Made by a program: the position numbers and the translations under genes. The notes under the pieces were generated by a model that saw only the letters and a program-made list of their open reading frames with translations, was not told where the DNA came from and ran no database searches. A stretch of DNA of 64,000 nucleotides from Terrihalobacillus insolitus (GTDB lineage: Bacteria; Bacillota; Bacilli; Bacillales; Amphibacillaceae): NCBI RefSeq assembly GCF_028416575.1, contig NZ_JAMQKB010000003.1, forward strand, positions 62,001-126,000, in the 5' to 3' direction. Shown here piece by piece: positions 38,876 to 48,241 of this stretch (the first letter of the stretch is position 1; each line of letters begins with the position of its first letter).

Positions 38876-39649
38876 TTAAATATCCTTTAAATTAGGTTTC
38901 CGCTTGTCGATAAAAGCTTGGATTCCCTCTTTTGCACCCTTTGACCCAAAAATTTTGCCGAATGCCTCCGCCTCTTTTTCTACACCTATTTGGAACTGGG
39001 CTGACTTCGCATATGGAATTAGTTCCATAACATGGCGAATGGACGGACCGCTTTTTTCTGTTATTTTTTGTGCTAAAAGTTGTGTAGTAGCGGCTAGTTC
39101 ATCTTCACTGGTAGCGGTATTGGCCAATCCCCAATCAGCAGCTTGTTTTCCAGTAATTGGTTCCCCTAATAAAATCATTTCGTAGGCCTTTGCGGTACCA
39201 ACATACTGCGGAAGACGCTGGGTGCCAGCAAATCCCGGTATGATTCCTAGCGTTAGTTCAGGCAACCCTAGTTTGGCCGTTTCAGTTACGATACGTATAT
39301 GACAGGCCATGGCTAACTCTAATCCACCACCCAATGCCGCCCCATGAATAGAAGCAATAATTGGAATGTGGAAATTTTCTACTCGATTAAAAAGATCTTG
39401 TCCTTTTTTTGCCAAGGATTGATAATCTGATGATTGTTGTAGTGTTGTAAATTCTTTAATATCAGCCCCAGCTGAAAAAAACTTTCCCTCCCCTTTTAAT
39501 ACAATAGCTTTTATGGATGGATCCTTTTCAATTTGATCCAAAATATCGGAAAGCCCTTGCATAATAGTACTAGACAGCGCATTGGCTGGTGGACTATTTA
39601 GCGTAATCGTAGCAACATGGTTGCTCATTTCATAGTTTAATGCATTCAA
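38876..39649 (-). CDS. fadB: Enoyl-CoA hydratase (FadB/YsiB)
   Basis: Crotonase-fold hydratase for beta-oxidation, 257 residues. SAGADIKEF (about 60-68) and HGAALGGGLELAMACHIRI (in parts, about 100-117) form the oxyanion hole; the catalytic glutamates are in LELAMAC and LPELTLGIIPG. The start is TTG seven bases after GAGGAGG. It lies between fadR and etfB, as in the B. subtilis lcfA-fadR-fadB-etfBA cluster. Confidence 0.95.
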   Translation of the reverse strand: MNALNYEMSNHVATITLNSPPANALSSTIMQGLSDILDQIEKDPSIKAIVLKGEGKFFSAGADIKEFTTLQQSSDYQSLAKKGQDLFNRVENFHIPIIASIHGAALGGGLELAMACHIRIVTETAKLGLPELTLGIIPGFAGTQRLPQYVGTAKAYEMILLGEPITGKQAADWGLANTATSEDELAATTQLLAQKITEKSGPSIRHVMELIPYAKSAQFQIGVEKEAEAFGKIFGSKGAKEGIQAFIDKRKPNLKDI

Positions 39650-39689
39650 ATTAATTCCTCCTCGTATATAAAAATGCCATTATCCTACT

Positions 39690-40283
39690 CTATGGGTGAG
39701 TATTGCCAGATAGACCGAAAACAAGTAGCTCATGTACTTCTTTCGATTGTTTCATAAGGTCGTATTTTTGTTCTTTCATGACCCAGTTTGTAACAGTCTC
39801 GTCTAATGTTCCAAAAATCATTTGTCGAACGAGTCGAAGGTCTAAATCAGAACGAAACGTGCCATCCTGTTGCCCTTCTTCCACAATATCGTCAATAATG
39901 GCTAAGTATCCTTTTAATACATCGTTTATTTTGAGCCGCAAATCTTTGTTCGATTGTCTTAATTCTAGCTGAGTAACAATTGCTAGCTGGTGATCTGCCG
40001 CTAGCTGTTTAAAATGCATCGAAATCATACTAAGGAGCTTATCTTTTGCATTTTGTTTTGAGGCAATTTCATGTTCAATTTTCTCGGTGAATTGTCCCAT
40101 TTTTTGCTGGAATAAAGAAATCAGGATGTCTTCCTTGTTTTTGAAATAGAGATAGATCGTGCCATCTGCTACTCCTGCTTTTTTTGCTATTTTAGAAACT
40201 TGGGATGCATGATAGCCGTTTTCTGCAATGACCTGAACAGCGGCATCTATGATCGAATTGTATTTTGGTTTATTATTTTTCAT
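39690..40283 (-). CDS. fadR: TetR-type fatty-acid regulator FadR (YsiA)
   Basis: Represses beta-oxidation genes and is relieved by long-chain acyl-CoA. It has 197 residues. The TetR helix-turn-helix covers about 10-55 (VIAENGYHASQVSKIAKKAGVADGTIYLYFKNKEDIL in parts). The C-terminal half is the acyl-CoA-binding helical domain. A FadR operator lies 28 bp upstream of its ATG, so it is probably autoregulated together with fadB-etfBA. Confidence 0.95.
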   Translation of the reverse strand: MKNNKPKYNSIIDAAVQVIAENGYHASQVSKIAKKAGVADGTIYLYFKNKEDILISLFQQKMGQFTEKIEHEIASKQNAKDKLLSMISMHFKQLAADHQLAIVTQLELRQSNKDLRLKINDVLKGYLAIIDDIVEEGQQDGTFRSDLDLRLVRQMIFGTLDETVTNWVMKEQKYDLMKQSKEVHELLVFGLSGNTHP

Positions 40284-40310
40284 GACAAAGCTCCTGACCA
40301 GTTAATGAAA

Positions 40311-40328
40311 TGAATGAATAATCATTCA
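40311..40328. promoter_or_regulatory. FadR operator upstream of fadR
   Basis: TGAATGAATAATCATTCA is a TGAATGA-N4-TCATTCA palindrome that matches the known B. subtilis FadR box at every defined base. Confidence 0.88.
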
Positions 40329-40399
40329 TGTATCATCTACATTTTACAACTTGAATGTAAGTCTGTCAATTCCACATGAGCTTGTCTTTTTTTTGCATA

Positions 40400-40420
40400 T
40401 AAAAGAGCCAAGTGGCTCAT
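40400..40420 (-). terminator. Terminator overlapping the lcfA stop
   Basis: GAGCCACTTGGCTC followed by TTTTAT on the minus strand. It separates lcfA from fadR. Confidence 0.6.
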
Positions 40421-42108
40421 ATCGTTTGTTCCTTCTTCTGCTTCTCTCTTTCTTCATCGACTAACTTCCTTCTTAAAATTTTACCAACTGTGGTTTTAGG
40501 TAATTCGGTACGGAATTCATACATTTTTGGTACCTTGTATGCAGCTAAATATTTTCTACAAAAATTGTCCAAGTCCGTTTCCGTTAATTCATATCCATCC
40601 TTGAGAACAACATATGCCTTAACCGTTTCTCCTCGATAAGGATCTGGTATGCCTGCCACAACGGCTTCTTGAATGCCCTCATGTTCATATAATACTTCTT
40701 CTACTTCTCTAGGGTAAATATTGTATCCGCCAGCAATAATCATATCTTTTTTACGATCAACAACAAAGAAATAGCCTTCCTCATTCATGTAGCCGAGATC
40801 TCCCGTTAATAACCAATCATCCTTTAAGACCTTTGCCGTTTCTTCCCCATTGTTCCAGTACCCCTTCATTACTTGTGGGCCTTTCACCACTATTTCTCCA
40901 ACTTCTCCAAGTGCAGCTTCCTCGTTTGTATCTGTTTTCATTATTTTGGCATCTGTGTCTGGCCATGGTATGCCAATACTGCCGTTAACCCGCTTCGACC
41001 ATAACAAATTTGAGTGGGTGACAGGTGAAGACTCTGTTAATCCGTACCCTTCCACCAAACGACCATTCGTTATTCGTTCAAACTGCTCCTGCACTTCAAC
41101 AGGTAGCGGAGCTGAGCCACTCATACACGCTTCTATTGATGACAGGTCGTATTTACCTAAATCTGGATGGTTAAGTAAACCAATATAGATGGTCGGCGCA
41201 CCAGGAAACAAAGTTGGTCGCTGCTTTTCGATTGTCTTCAATACGTCATCTACATCAAATTTTGGCAATAAAATCATCTTTCCACCAATCAATATTGAAA
41301 AGTTCATTACGACAGTCATTCCATAAACGTGGAAAAATGGGAGAACACCAAGCACAATTTCCTGTGAATCTTTCATTTTATATAACCATGCCTTAGACAT
41401 CTGTACGTTGGAAACAAGGTTATAATGCGTTAGCATAACACCTTTTGGATGTCCTGTCGTTCCACCAGTATATTGTAACAAGGCTAAATCCTCTTTTGGA
41501 TCAATATCTGGTTCGTTAACGATCGAATCACTCTTTGCCATTACGGTAGACCACAGATGCGTGTCATTCGATTGAACCGGCTTTACTACTTTGCTCTGCT
41601 GCTTTTTTTGGATAAAAGGATAGATCAAATTTTTCGGAAATGGTAAAAAGTCCTTTATTCCCGTCACGATCACATGGTCTATTTCCGTACCCTCTTTTAC
41701 AGACGTTACAATAGGTAACAACAAATCCAAGCAAACAATCACTTTAGCACCTGAATCCTTCAACTGGTACTCTAGTTCTCTTTCTTTATATAATGGGTTT
41801 GTTTGAACAATGATACAACCAACCATAAGAGATCCGTAATAACTGATGACTGATTGAGGCGAATTCGGGAGCATAATCGCTACACGATCCCCTTTTTTCA
41901 AGCCGAGCTCTTGAAGGTAGCTCGCAAATTTTTTTGCTTGAGCATACAGTTCCTCATACGTTAATTCTTTACCTAAAAAATAAAGCGCTTTCTTTTTCGG
42001 ATAACTTAAAGCACTCTCCTTCAAAAAAGCATGGAGCGGCTTTTCATCGTAGTTCAAACTAGGGGGTATCTCATGCGGGTAATGCGAATGCCACAATTTT
42101 TCGTCCAT
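40417..42108 (-). CDS. lcfA: Long-chain fatty-acid CoA ligase LcfA
   Basis: Activates fatty acids with ATP and CoA before beta-oxidation. It has 563 residues. The AMP-binding P-loop is LLQYTGGTTGHPKGVMLTH in parts (about 210-228), with GYGLTESSPV (about 352-361), the hinge TGDLGYMNEEGYF (about 437) and the catalytic lysine in KTTVGKILRRKL near the end. GGGAGG precedes the ATG. Here a terminator and the FadR operator separate it from fadR. Confidence 0.96.
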   Translation of the reverse strand: MDEKLWHSHYPHEIPPSLNYDEKPLHAFLKESALSYPKKKALYFLGKELTYEELYAQAKKFASYLQELGLKKGDRVAIMLPNSPQSVISYYGSLMVGCIIVQTNPLYKERELEYQLKDSGAKVIVCLDLLLPIVTSVKEGTEIDHVIVTGIKDFLPFPKNLIYPFIQKKQQSKVVKPVQSNDTHLWSTVMAKSDSIVNEPDIDPKEDLALLQYTGGTTGHPKGVMLTHYNLVSNVQMSKAWLYKMKDSQEIVLGVLPFFHVYGMTVVMNFSILIGGKMILLPKFDVDDVLKTIEKQRPTLFPGAPTIYIGLLNHPDLGKYDLSSIEACMSGSAPLPVEVQEQFERITNGRLVEGYGLTESSPVTHSNLLWSKRVNGSIGIPWPDTDAKIMKTDTNEEAALGEVGEIVVKGPQVMKGYWNNGEETAKVLKDDWLLTGDLGYMNEEGYFFVVDRKKDMIIAGGYNIYPREVEEVLYEHEGIQEAVVAGIPDPYRGETVKAYVVLKDGYELTETDLDNFCRKYLAAYKVPKMYEFRTELPKTTVGKILRRKLVDEEREKQKKEQTI

Positions 42109-42234
42109 TCAAAAACCTCCCTTTTATCTTCCTATTCTTATTATACCGATATAGGAAGGTCTTTGAAATAGCATTTTGCAATTTATTCTTATTTGCAGCG
42201 ATATATTGTGCATCTAGGCTATCCACATTCCCAC

Positions 42235-42318
42235 TTAACCTGAAACGACTAAGTAAATAATTCCTACAATTAGAAATAATGCGGCTACTACTCCTAAGAT
42301 TTTTGCCAACGTTTCCAT
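42235..42318 (-). CDS. 27-residue single-span membrane peptide
   Basis: ATG GAA ACG... encodes 27 residues: an amphipathic start (METLAKIL) and one hydrophobic helix (about 8-25) ending VVSG. GGGGAG lies ten bases upstream. It falls between lcfA and yshE. I do not recognise it. Its length means it could arise by chance, but the ribosome site, uniform hydrophobicity and position in the same direction as its neighbours favour a real peptide. Confidence 0.45.
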   Translation of the reverse strand: METLAKILGVVAALFLIVGIIYLVVSG

Positions 42319-42340
42319 CCTATACTCGCTCCCCTTGTCT

Positions 42341-42369
42341 TTAAGTGCGTGTTCAAAAAATCACTTTTA
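42341..42369. repeat. Short derivative of the GTTCAAAAAGTC repeat at the yshE stop
   Basis: TTAAGTGCGTGTTCAAAAAATCACTTTTA. One terminus is intact and the other is reduced to CACTTTTA, whose last three bases are the yshE stop. TTAA flanks both sides. Confidence 0.55.
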
Positions 42370-42774
42370 ACTAATGCTTGCTCCAATAACAAATGACAAT
42401 CCAATAGAAATCACCATTGAAATAAATCCTACTGCTCGGTTATCATTCGCGATTTCGTCATCAATTTTATAGGTAGGGGTTAGAAACTCAAAAATAAAAT
42501 AACCTAATAATAATAGAATAAAGCCAAATAACCCCCAACTAATGCTTTGTATTAGTGTGTCATTTTGTTCAATGGAATAACGAAAGATGTTCGCGATCCC
42601 AAATATTTTACCGCCCGTTGCCATTGCGACGGAAAAATTCCCTTTTTTAATCTCTTCCCAATTTTTGTACGTTGTCACGAGTTCAAAGATAGCCAAAAAT
42701 AAAATTAAGCACAGAATCGCTACACTATATCTAGCAGCGGTTGCTACAAATATATTGTCCCAAAAACCATTCAC
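42367..42774 (-). CDS. yshE: DUF350 membrane protein YshE
   Basis: A 135-residue protein with about four membrane segments and the DUF350 pattern GNFSVAMATGGKIFGIANIF in parts (about 45-64). Function is unknown; the family is often next to glutathionylspermidine-synthase-like or potassium-channel genes, which is not the case here. It follows mutS2, as in B. subtilis. Confidence 0.88.
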   Translation of the reverse strand: MNGFWDNIFVATAARYSVAILCLILFLAIFELVTTYKNWEEIKKGNFSVAMATGGKIFGIANIFRYSIEQNDTLIQSISWGLFGFILLLLGYFIFEFLTPTYKIDDEIANDNRAVGFISMVISIGLSFVIGASIS

Positions 42775-42939
42775 AAGAACACCTACCCTTTATTTTCTAT
42801 GAGTTATGCTCACGCAAGATGTCAGCCTCCACCGTTCATCCTCAACTACCCTAAGAATATACTCCAGTTCGCAATTATTACTCAATCCCTACGCAAAACT
42901 ACTAAAGTATCCCGATTTTAGCGGAACTAGCACCATGTT

Positions 42940-45285
42940 TTACTTGAACTCGAGTACCGTTACACCATTTCCTCCTTCATTCATTCCTCCATCATGGTAA
43001 GAGGCAATCTGTCTATGTTTTTTGGCAAACTCTTTTACTCCTGTTCGTAAAGCTCCAGTTCCCTTCCCATGAATAATGGAAACTCTTGGGTAGCCAGCGA
43101 GTAGTGCATCGTCTACATATTTTTCAAGTCGATGAATCGCATCCTCAAATCGTTCCCCACGTAAATCCAATTCTGTCTTAACGTGATAATTGGATCCTTT
43201 CACTGTTGCCATTGGCCTTTCGATTACAGGTTCTGACCGCTTAACTAAGGAAAGATCCTCCCGTTTCGCTTTCACCTTCATTATACCAACTTGTAGCTGG
43301 AATTCCTTTTCGTTTATCTTTTTCAATATGGTACCCTGTTGGTTAAGAGTGAGTAGCATGACTTCATCCCCTGGCTGGAGGTTTTGGTCTATTCCCTTTG
43401 GTTTCGATTGGTTTGGGTTCGACTTTGCGAGTTTAGGCTGTGCTTCCTCTAGCATTTTTCTTGCTTCAATCCACTCGTGTTCCTTTAATTGGGTTTGATT
43501 TTGCATGTTTCTTAATTCGGACACAATCGTCTCTGCCTCTTCTTTAGCTTTGGAAATTGCGTTTTCTGCTTTTTCTTCTGCTCGCTTATAAAGCTCTTCT
43601 CGTTTACTTTCAAATTTAGCCCATTGCTTATTTAATTCATTTCTCAATTCTTCTGCTTCAGTTAAAACCATTTCTGCTTGTTCATAATCCCGTTCGGCTT
43701 CCCGTCTTGCCTCTTCCAATGAAGCAATCATATTTTCAACACTTTTTGAATCTGTGCCAATATGACTTTTTGCAGTAGCAATAATCGATTCACTAAGGCC
43801 TAGCCTACTAGAAATTTCGAATGCATTGCTTCGTCCTGGTACCCCGATTGCTAATCGATACGTTGGTTTGAGAGTCTCCACGTCAAATTCAACGGATGCG
43901 TTGGTAACACCTTCCCGATTATATCCATAGGCTTTTAGTTCAGGATAATGCGTTGTTGCAATAATTCTTGCCCCACGTTGTACAACCTCATCTAAGATCG
44001 ACATCGCAAGTGCCGCACCTTCCTGTGGATCCGTACCTGCACCAAGCTCATCAAATAGTACGAATGTCTTCTCATCTACCTGTTTTAAAATGTCTACAAT
44101 ATTTGTCATGTGAGAAGAAAATGTACTGAGGCTTTGTTCGATCGACTGTTCATCACCAATATCGGCAAATACATTTGAAAAAACGGCGAGCTCACAACCG
44201 TCTAGTGCGGGTATTTGTAGACCAGATTGGGCCATTAAGGTGCAAAGACCGACTAATTTTAAAGTTACCGTTTTCCCTCCTGTGTTTGGGCCAGTAATGA
44301 CAATGGTTGTATAGGATTCACCTAATTCAATATCATTTGGAACCACTTCCTCTTCTGGAATAAGTGGATGTCGAGCCTGCTTCATTTTTATGGTACCTTT
44401 GTCATTCATCGTAGGCTTTGAAGCTCGCATGTTTCTGCCTAGCTTGGCTCTTGCAAACACGAAATCTATTTTTGCCAAGGCTGCAACATTTTGGTATAAA
44501 AACGCTTGATCTTCAGCGATTCTTTCTGATAATTGACGTAAAATCCGTTCGATTTCTTCCTTTTCGTGGAGCTTGGCCTCTTGGAGCTGGTTGTTTAGAT
44601 CAACAACCGATTGCGGTTCCATAAACAGGGTAGCACCTGAAGCAGATTGGTCGTGCACAATCCCACCTATGGATCCACGATATTCCTGTTTAACAGGCAA
44701 AACATACCGGTCGTTTCGGATCGTTACAATCGAATCAGACAGCATTTTTGTTTTCGTTCTCGTGTAAGATTCTAGTTTATCTCTGACCCTGCTTTCATAT
44801 GTTCTAATCTTGGATCGAATGGTTCTGAGCCGGTCAGAAGCTCCGTCCATTACATGCCCATGATCGTCGACACAGCTTTTAATTTGGCGCTCTAAGTCAT
44901 TTAGAGGAACAATTTTCTCTACCCATTCATCTAAAATTGGAAGGTTTATTGTCTCGTCCATTTCTTCTATAAAATGTTTGATCTGTTTTCCACCATATAT
45001 CGTACTTGCAACATCTAAACATTCCTTAGGGGTTAAGACGCCGCCGATCATCGTACGTTTTATGCTAGGCTTTATATCAAAAATCCCGCCAAGAGGCACA
45101 TTTCCTTTCAACCGAATGACTTGGACGGCTTCATCTGTTTCCGATTGAAGTCGTTGCACCTCTTCGATATCAGTTGAAGGCATCAGAGAACGTGTCTGTT
45201 CTTTCCCTAAGGAGGATGCTGCTTGCTCATTCAATAGCTCGATTATTTTATAAAATTCAAGTACGCGAAAGATTCTTTCGTTCAT
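42940..45285 (-). CDS. mutS2: MutS2 endonuclease / ribosome-collision factor
   Basis: MutS-type ATPase without mismatch domains, 781 residues. Walker A is [14 protein letters not shown] (about 333-346), Walker [13 protein letters not shown] (about 413-424) and the signature STFSSHM precedes it. A long coiled coil covers about 515-635. The C-terminal Smr domain has [13 protein letters not shown] (about 708) and [11 protein letters not shown] (about 743). MutS2 suppresses recombination and splits or cleaves stalled ribosome complexes in B. subtilis. Confidence 0.96.
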   Translation of the reverse strand: MNERIFRVLEFYKIIELLNEQAASSLGKEQTRSLMPSTDIEEVQRLQSETDEAVQVIRLKGNVPLGGIFDIKPSIKRTMIGGVLTPKECLDVASTIYGGKQIKHFIEEMDETINLPILDEWVEKIVPLNDLERQIKSCVDDHGHVMDGASDRLRTIRSKIRTYESRVRDKLESYTRTKTKMLSDSIVTIRNDRYVLPVKQEYRGSIGGIVHDQSASGATLFMEPQSVVDLNNQLQEAKLHEKEEIERILRQLSERIAEDQAFLYQNVAALAKIDFVFARAKLGRNMRASKPTMNDKGTIKMKQARHPLIPEEEVVPNDIELGESYTTIVITGPNTGGKTVTLKLVGLCTLMAQSGLQIPALDGCELAVFSNVFADIGDEQSIEQSLSTFSSHMTNIVDILKQVDEKTFVLFDELGAGTDPQEGAALAMSILDEVVQRGARIIATTHYPELKAYGYNREGVTNASVEFDVETLKPTYRLAIGVPGRSNAFEISSRLGLSESIIATAKSHIGTDSKSVENMIASLEEARREAERDYEQAEMVLTEAEELRNELNKQWAKFESKREELYKRAEEKAENAISKAKEEAETIVSELRNMQNQTQLKEHEWIEARKMLEEAQPKLAKSNPNQSKPKGIDQNLQPGDEVMLLTLNQQGTILKKINEKEFQLQVGIMKVKAKREDLSLVKRSEPVIERPMATVKGSNYHVKTELDLRGERFEDAIHRLEKYVDDALLAGYPRVSIIHGKGTGALRTGVKEFAKKHRQIASYHDGGMNEGGNGVTVLEFK

Positions 45286-45302
45286 TCTGTTACTACTCCT
45301 TT

Positions 45303-45369
45303 TTAATGCGTGTTCAACAATATGCGGGTATCTCTTCGCTAGCCCACTTTTAATTTTTGCAAACTTTTA
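45303..45369. repeat. Degenerate GTTCAAAAAGTC repeat at the polX stop
   Basis: AATGCGTGTTCAAC begins the copy; GCGGGTATCTCTTCGCTAGCC matches the interior of the 23.3-kb copy. The far end (TTTTTGCAAACTTTTA) is degenerate and overlaps the polX stop codon. Confidence 0.45.
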
Positions 45370-47085
45370 GCGTTTGGCTTGAAATAGTTCGATTAGTTTT
45401 TCCTTTGACCATGTATTGATCACAGTGTCTGGTTGCAGCCACCCTTTTCGAGCTGTTCCTACACCGATCCCCATAAACTCTAGTGTGTTATAGCTGTGAG
45501 CATCGGTATTAATTGCAATCTTGACACCCTCTTCCTGAGCAGCCTTCACCCATTCCGCCGACAAGTCTAAACGATTTGGATTCGCATTTAATTCTAACAC
45601 GGTACCTGTTTCTTTTGCTTTTTGAATTAACTGGGCTACATCTACTTCATACCCTTTTCTTTTTCCGATTACCCGGCCAGTTGGATGGGCAATAACAGTA
45701 ACGTATGGATTTTCTAATGCTGTAAATAGGCGATTCATTATTTTTTCCTGTGATTGGTTAAAACTCGAATGGATTGCTCCAATGACATAATCCATTTCCA
45801 TTAAAAAATCATCTTCAAAATCTAGTGTACCATCAGGGCGAATGTCCATTTCGACCCCAGCAAATATATGAATATCTGTATATTTCTTATTTAAACGATT
45901 AATTTCTTCACGTTGTTTTCTTAGCCGCTCCTCGTTTAAACCATTAGCAACACGTAAAAATTTAGAGTGATCGGTAATGGCGACATAATCGTACCCATAT
46001 TCTCTTGCCTTAAGCACCATCTCTTCAATCGATTGAGCACCATCACTCCAACTTGTGTGCATGTGCAAATCTCCCCGGATATCCTCTAAGGATACAAGTG
46101 GAACGGTAGAACGGAATGCTTCAATTTCTCCGTTATTTTCTCTTACCTCTGGAGGAATATAGGTGAACCCGAAATGGGCGAAAAAATCGGTTTCACTGTT
46201 GAAGGTTTTCACTTCACCCGTGTCTATCTGTTCAATACCATACTCACTAATTTTCTCCCCTTGGGCTTTCGCTACCTGTCGCAATGCTACATTATGGTCT
46301 TTAGATCCAGTAAAGTGATGTAACGTTGTCGCAAATTCCTTTGGTTCCACTATACGAAAATCTACGTTTACGTCATAGCCTTCATCTAACACAACAGAAA
46401 CCTTTGTCTCACCAGATGCAATAACATCTTTTTTGTTCTCAATTTCTAGTAATGCATCTTTAACCGCTGATGGATCATTGGTAGCGATAATGAAATCAAG
46501 GTCTCTGATCGTTTCTTTCATTCTACGTATACTACCAGCTCTTGAGTAGCGCTCAACACTGGCTATTCTGTTTAAAAAGGTTTCGATCCTTTCTGTGATC
46601 GGCAGCATAAAAGCAAGTGGCAGGCGTTCTGGTCGATTAGAGGATTCTTCTAAAGCCTTTAGGATTTTTTCAGAAGATTTTTTTCCAAATCCACTCAACT
46701 GCTCCACATTCCCAGATTCACAAGCCTCTTTTAATGATTGTGCATCTATTACGCCGAGCTCTTTGTATAGTTTAGCCAGTTTTTTGCCGCCTAACCCTGG
46801 TAGCTGTAAGAGGGGCACTAAGCCACTTGGCACTTCTTTTTCTAATTGAAGTAGTGTATCCGACACACCGTCCTCAATGTATTCTTGGATGACGGTAGAT
46901 GTCCCCTTACCGATTCCGTTTATTTTTGCAAAATCGTCTATTTCAGACAGGGAACGATCATCCGTTTCTAAAGCTTGTGCAGCTTTTCGATAAGCAGCTA
47001 TTTTAAACGGATTTTCTCCCTTTAATTCTAAGTAGATTGCAACATTTTCTAATAGCTTGATCACATCTTTTTTATTTACTTCCAT
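45367..47085 (-). CDS. polX: Family X DNA polymerase with PHP domain
   Basis: Gap-filling polymerase and 3'-5' exonuclease for base excision repair, 572 residues (B. subtilis YshC 570). N-terminal helix-hairpin-helix units (about 50-130; INGIGKGTS, LPGLGGKK, LSGFGKKS) are followed by the polymerase palm with GSIRRMKETIRDLDFII (in parts, about 183-199). The PHP nuclease starts with DLHMHTSWSDGA (about 339-350). Confidence 0.95.
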   Translation of the reverse strand: MEVNKKDVIKLLENVAIYLELKGENPFKIAAYRKAAQALETDDRSLSEIDDFAKINGIGKGTSTVIQEYIEDGVSDTLLQLEKEVPSGLVPLLQLPGLGGKKLAKLYKELGVIDAQSLKEACESGNVEQLSGFGKKSSEKILKALEESSNRPERLPLAFMLPITERIETFLNRIASVERYSRAGSIRRMKETIRDLDFIIATNDPSAVKDALLEIENKKDVIASGETKVSVVLDEGYDVNVDFRIVEPKEFATTLHHFTGSKDHNVALRQVAKAQGEKISEYGIEQIDTGEVKTFNSETDFFAHFGFTYIPPEVRENNGEIEAFRSTVPLVSLEDIRGDLHMHTSWSDGAQSIEEMVLKAREYGYDYVAITDHSKFLRVANGLNEERLRKQREEINRLNKKYTDIHIFAGVEMDIRPDGTLDFEDDFLMEMDYVIGAIHSSFNQSQEKIMNRLFTALENPYVTVIAHPTGRVIGKRKGYEVDVAQLIQKAKETGTVLELNANPNRLDLSAEWVKAAQEEGVKIAINTDAHSYNTLEFMGIGVGTARKGWLQPDTVINTWSKEKLIELFQAKR

Positions 47086-47100
47086 CGTTCCACCACCTAT

Positions 47101-47121
47101 TTATTTTTTGAACACTTTAAG
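47101..47121. repeat. Half terminus of the GTTCAAAAAGTC repeat
   Basis: TTATTTTTTGAACACTTTAAG upstream of polX resembles the GACTTTTTGAACAC terminus; there is no partner end. Confidence 0.35.
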
Positions 47122-47122
47122 C

Positions 47123-47156
47123 TAAAAACCCTTGCAAAAAAATAGCAAGGGTTTTG
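47123..47156 (-). terminator. Terminator after cvpA
   Basis: AAAACCCTTGCTATTTTTTTGCAAGGGTTTTT hairpin on the minus strand. Confidence 0.85.
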
Positions 47157-47175
47157 AACTCGTGTTTGTGTCTAC

Positions 47176-47742
47176 CTATTTTTTAGAAGACAGATCCATT
47201 AGGGTTACTACATAATCAAACCAGAGTGACTTAATTTGACTTGATAAAAACGGGGTTTTCTCGATAATAAAATCTGCAATCGCCGAGCCCTCTAAGTAAT
47301 TCTGAACAATTGCTAAAGGTAGGAGCGCAGCAATATATAATACGATAAATAAAATAAAATATATTTCAATAAACCCTAAAATACCACCTAATAGACCGTT
47401 GAACGATTTTAAGATCGGGAAATCTGCTATAAAGTCTAACATCGAAGCAATAATTTGCAGAATAATCTTTGTACCAAAAAAAAGAATAGCAAACGCTACT
47501 GCATTATAAAACGCATTTTCTAATGGCAAAGAATCAAGAAAAACCGCCCACGTTGCATCCTCTGGTAACTCTGGATATGGAACCCACAACGTTAGTTTGG
47601 AAGACAAATTATCATAATAAACAATCGCTATGACGAAAGCAACAATAAATCCGATCAAATGGAATAACTGAAGAATAAATCCTCGTTTCAATCCGATAAA
47701 GACTCCTAAAATAAGTATTCCCAATAATAATAAATCAATCAT
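47176..47742 (-). CDS. yshB: CvpA-family membrane protein YshB
   Basis: A 188-residue protein with about four membrane segments. ILGVFIGLKRGFILQLFHL (in parts, about 13-31) and SFNGLLGGILGFIE (about 113-126) are the CvpA patterns. In other bacteria CvpA relatives are linked to colicin V production and envelope homeostasis; the role here is unknown. It overlaps zapA by 8 bp. Confidence 0.9.
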   Translation of the reverse strand: MIDLLLLGILILGVFIGLKRGFILQLFHLIGFIVAFVIAIVYYDNLSSKLTLWVPYPELPEDATWAVFLDSLPLENAFYNAVAFAILFFGTKIILQIIASMLDFIADFPILKSFNGLLGGILGFIEIYFILFIVLYIAALLPLAIVQNYLEGSAIADFIIEKTPFLSSQIKSLWFDYVVTLMDLSSKK

Positions 47743-48010
47743 ATTTTTCGTTGTCCTCTTTCTTCTTTAATAAATCTAGCAAACTTTCATTTTCTTCTTT
47801 TAGCTTTAAATAATCATTCATTGTGTTTACTGCTGTCAAAACTGCTAGCTTTGCAGTATCTAGTCTTTTGTTTGCGTCGTGGATTTCCCTCATCTTCTGG
47901 TCTACCAAGCTTGCTACCATTCTTACATGATGAGGTGATTCAGATCCAACAATCGTATAAGAACGGTTATGTATATCAACGGTTGTGCGTGTTTTTTCAG
48001 ATTGGGACAC
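47735..48010 (-). CDS. zapA: Cell-division protein ZapA
   Basis: Promotes FtsZ bundling at the Z-ring. GTG at 48010 has the better spacing to GAGGGGGG and matches the family start (SQSEKTRTTVDI), giving 91 residues; ATG at 48016 is almost on the ribosome site. YTIVGSESPHHVRMVA, VDQKMREI, LAVLTAVN and a C-terminal coiled coil are typical. Confidence 0.92.
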   Translation of the reverse strand: MSQSEKTRTTVDIHNRSYTIVGSESPHHVRMVASLVDQKMREIHDANKRLDTAKLAVLTAVNTMNDYLKLKEENESLLDLLKKKEDNEKYD

Positions 48011-48241
48011 GATCATACCCCCCTCATTTCTATGTACATCAGTGTTTATAAGCTCAAAGGCCTTTAGGGACTATGTGGCTATCACCTTATTTTCTTTACA
48101 ACCCTTTCACCTGACAGCAATCCTTTATTTATCTTAACATGAAGAGCGTAATTTAGGAAACGTTTCAATGGAGTTGTATTCATAATCAAAAGATTTTCTG
48201 CTATACTTTCATTCAGATGCATAGATTGGAGAGATATTGCA

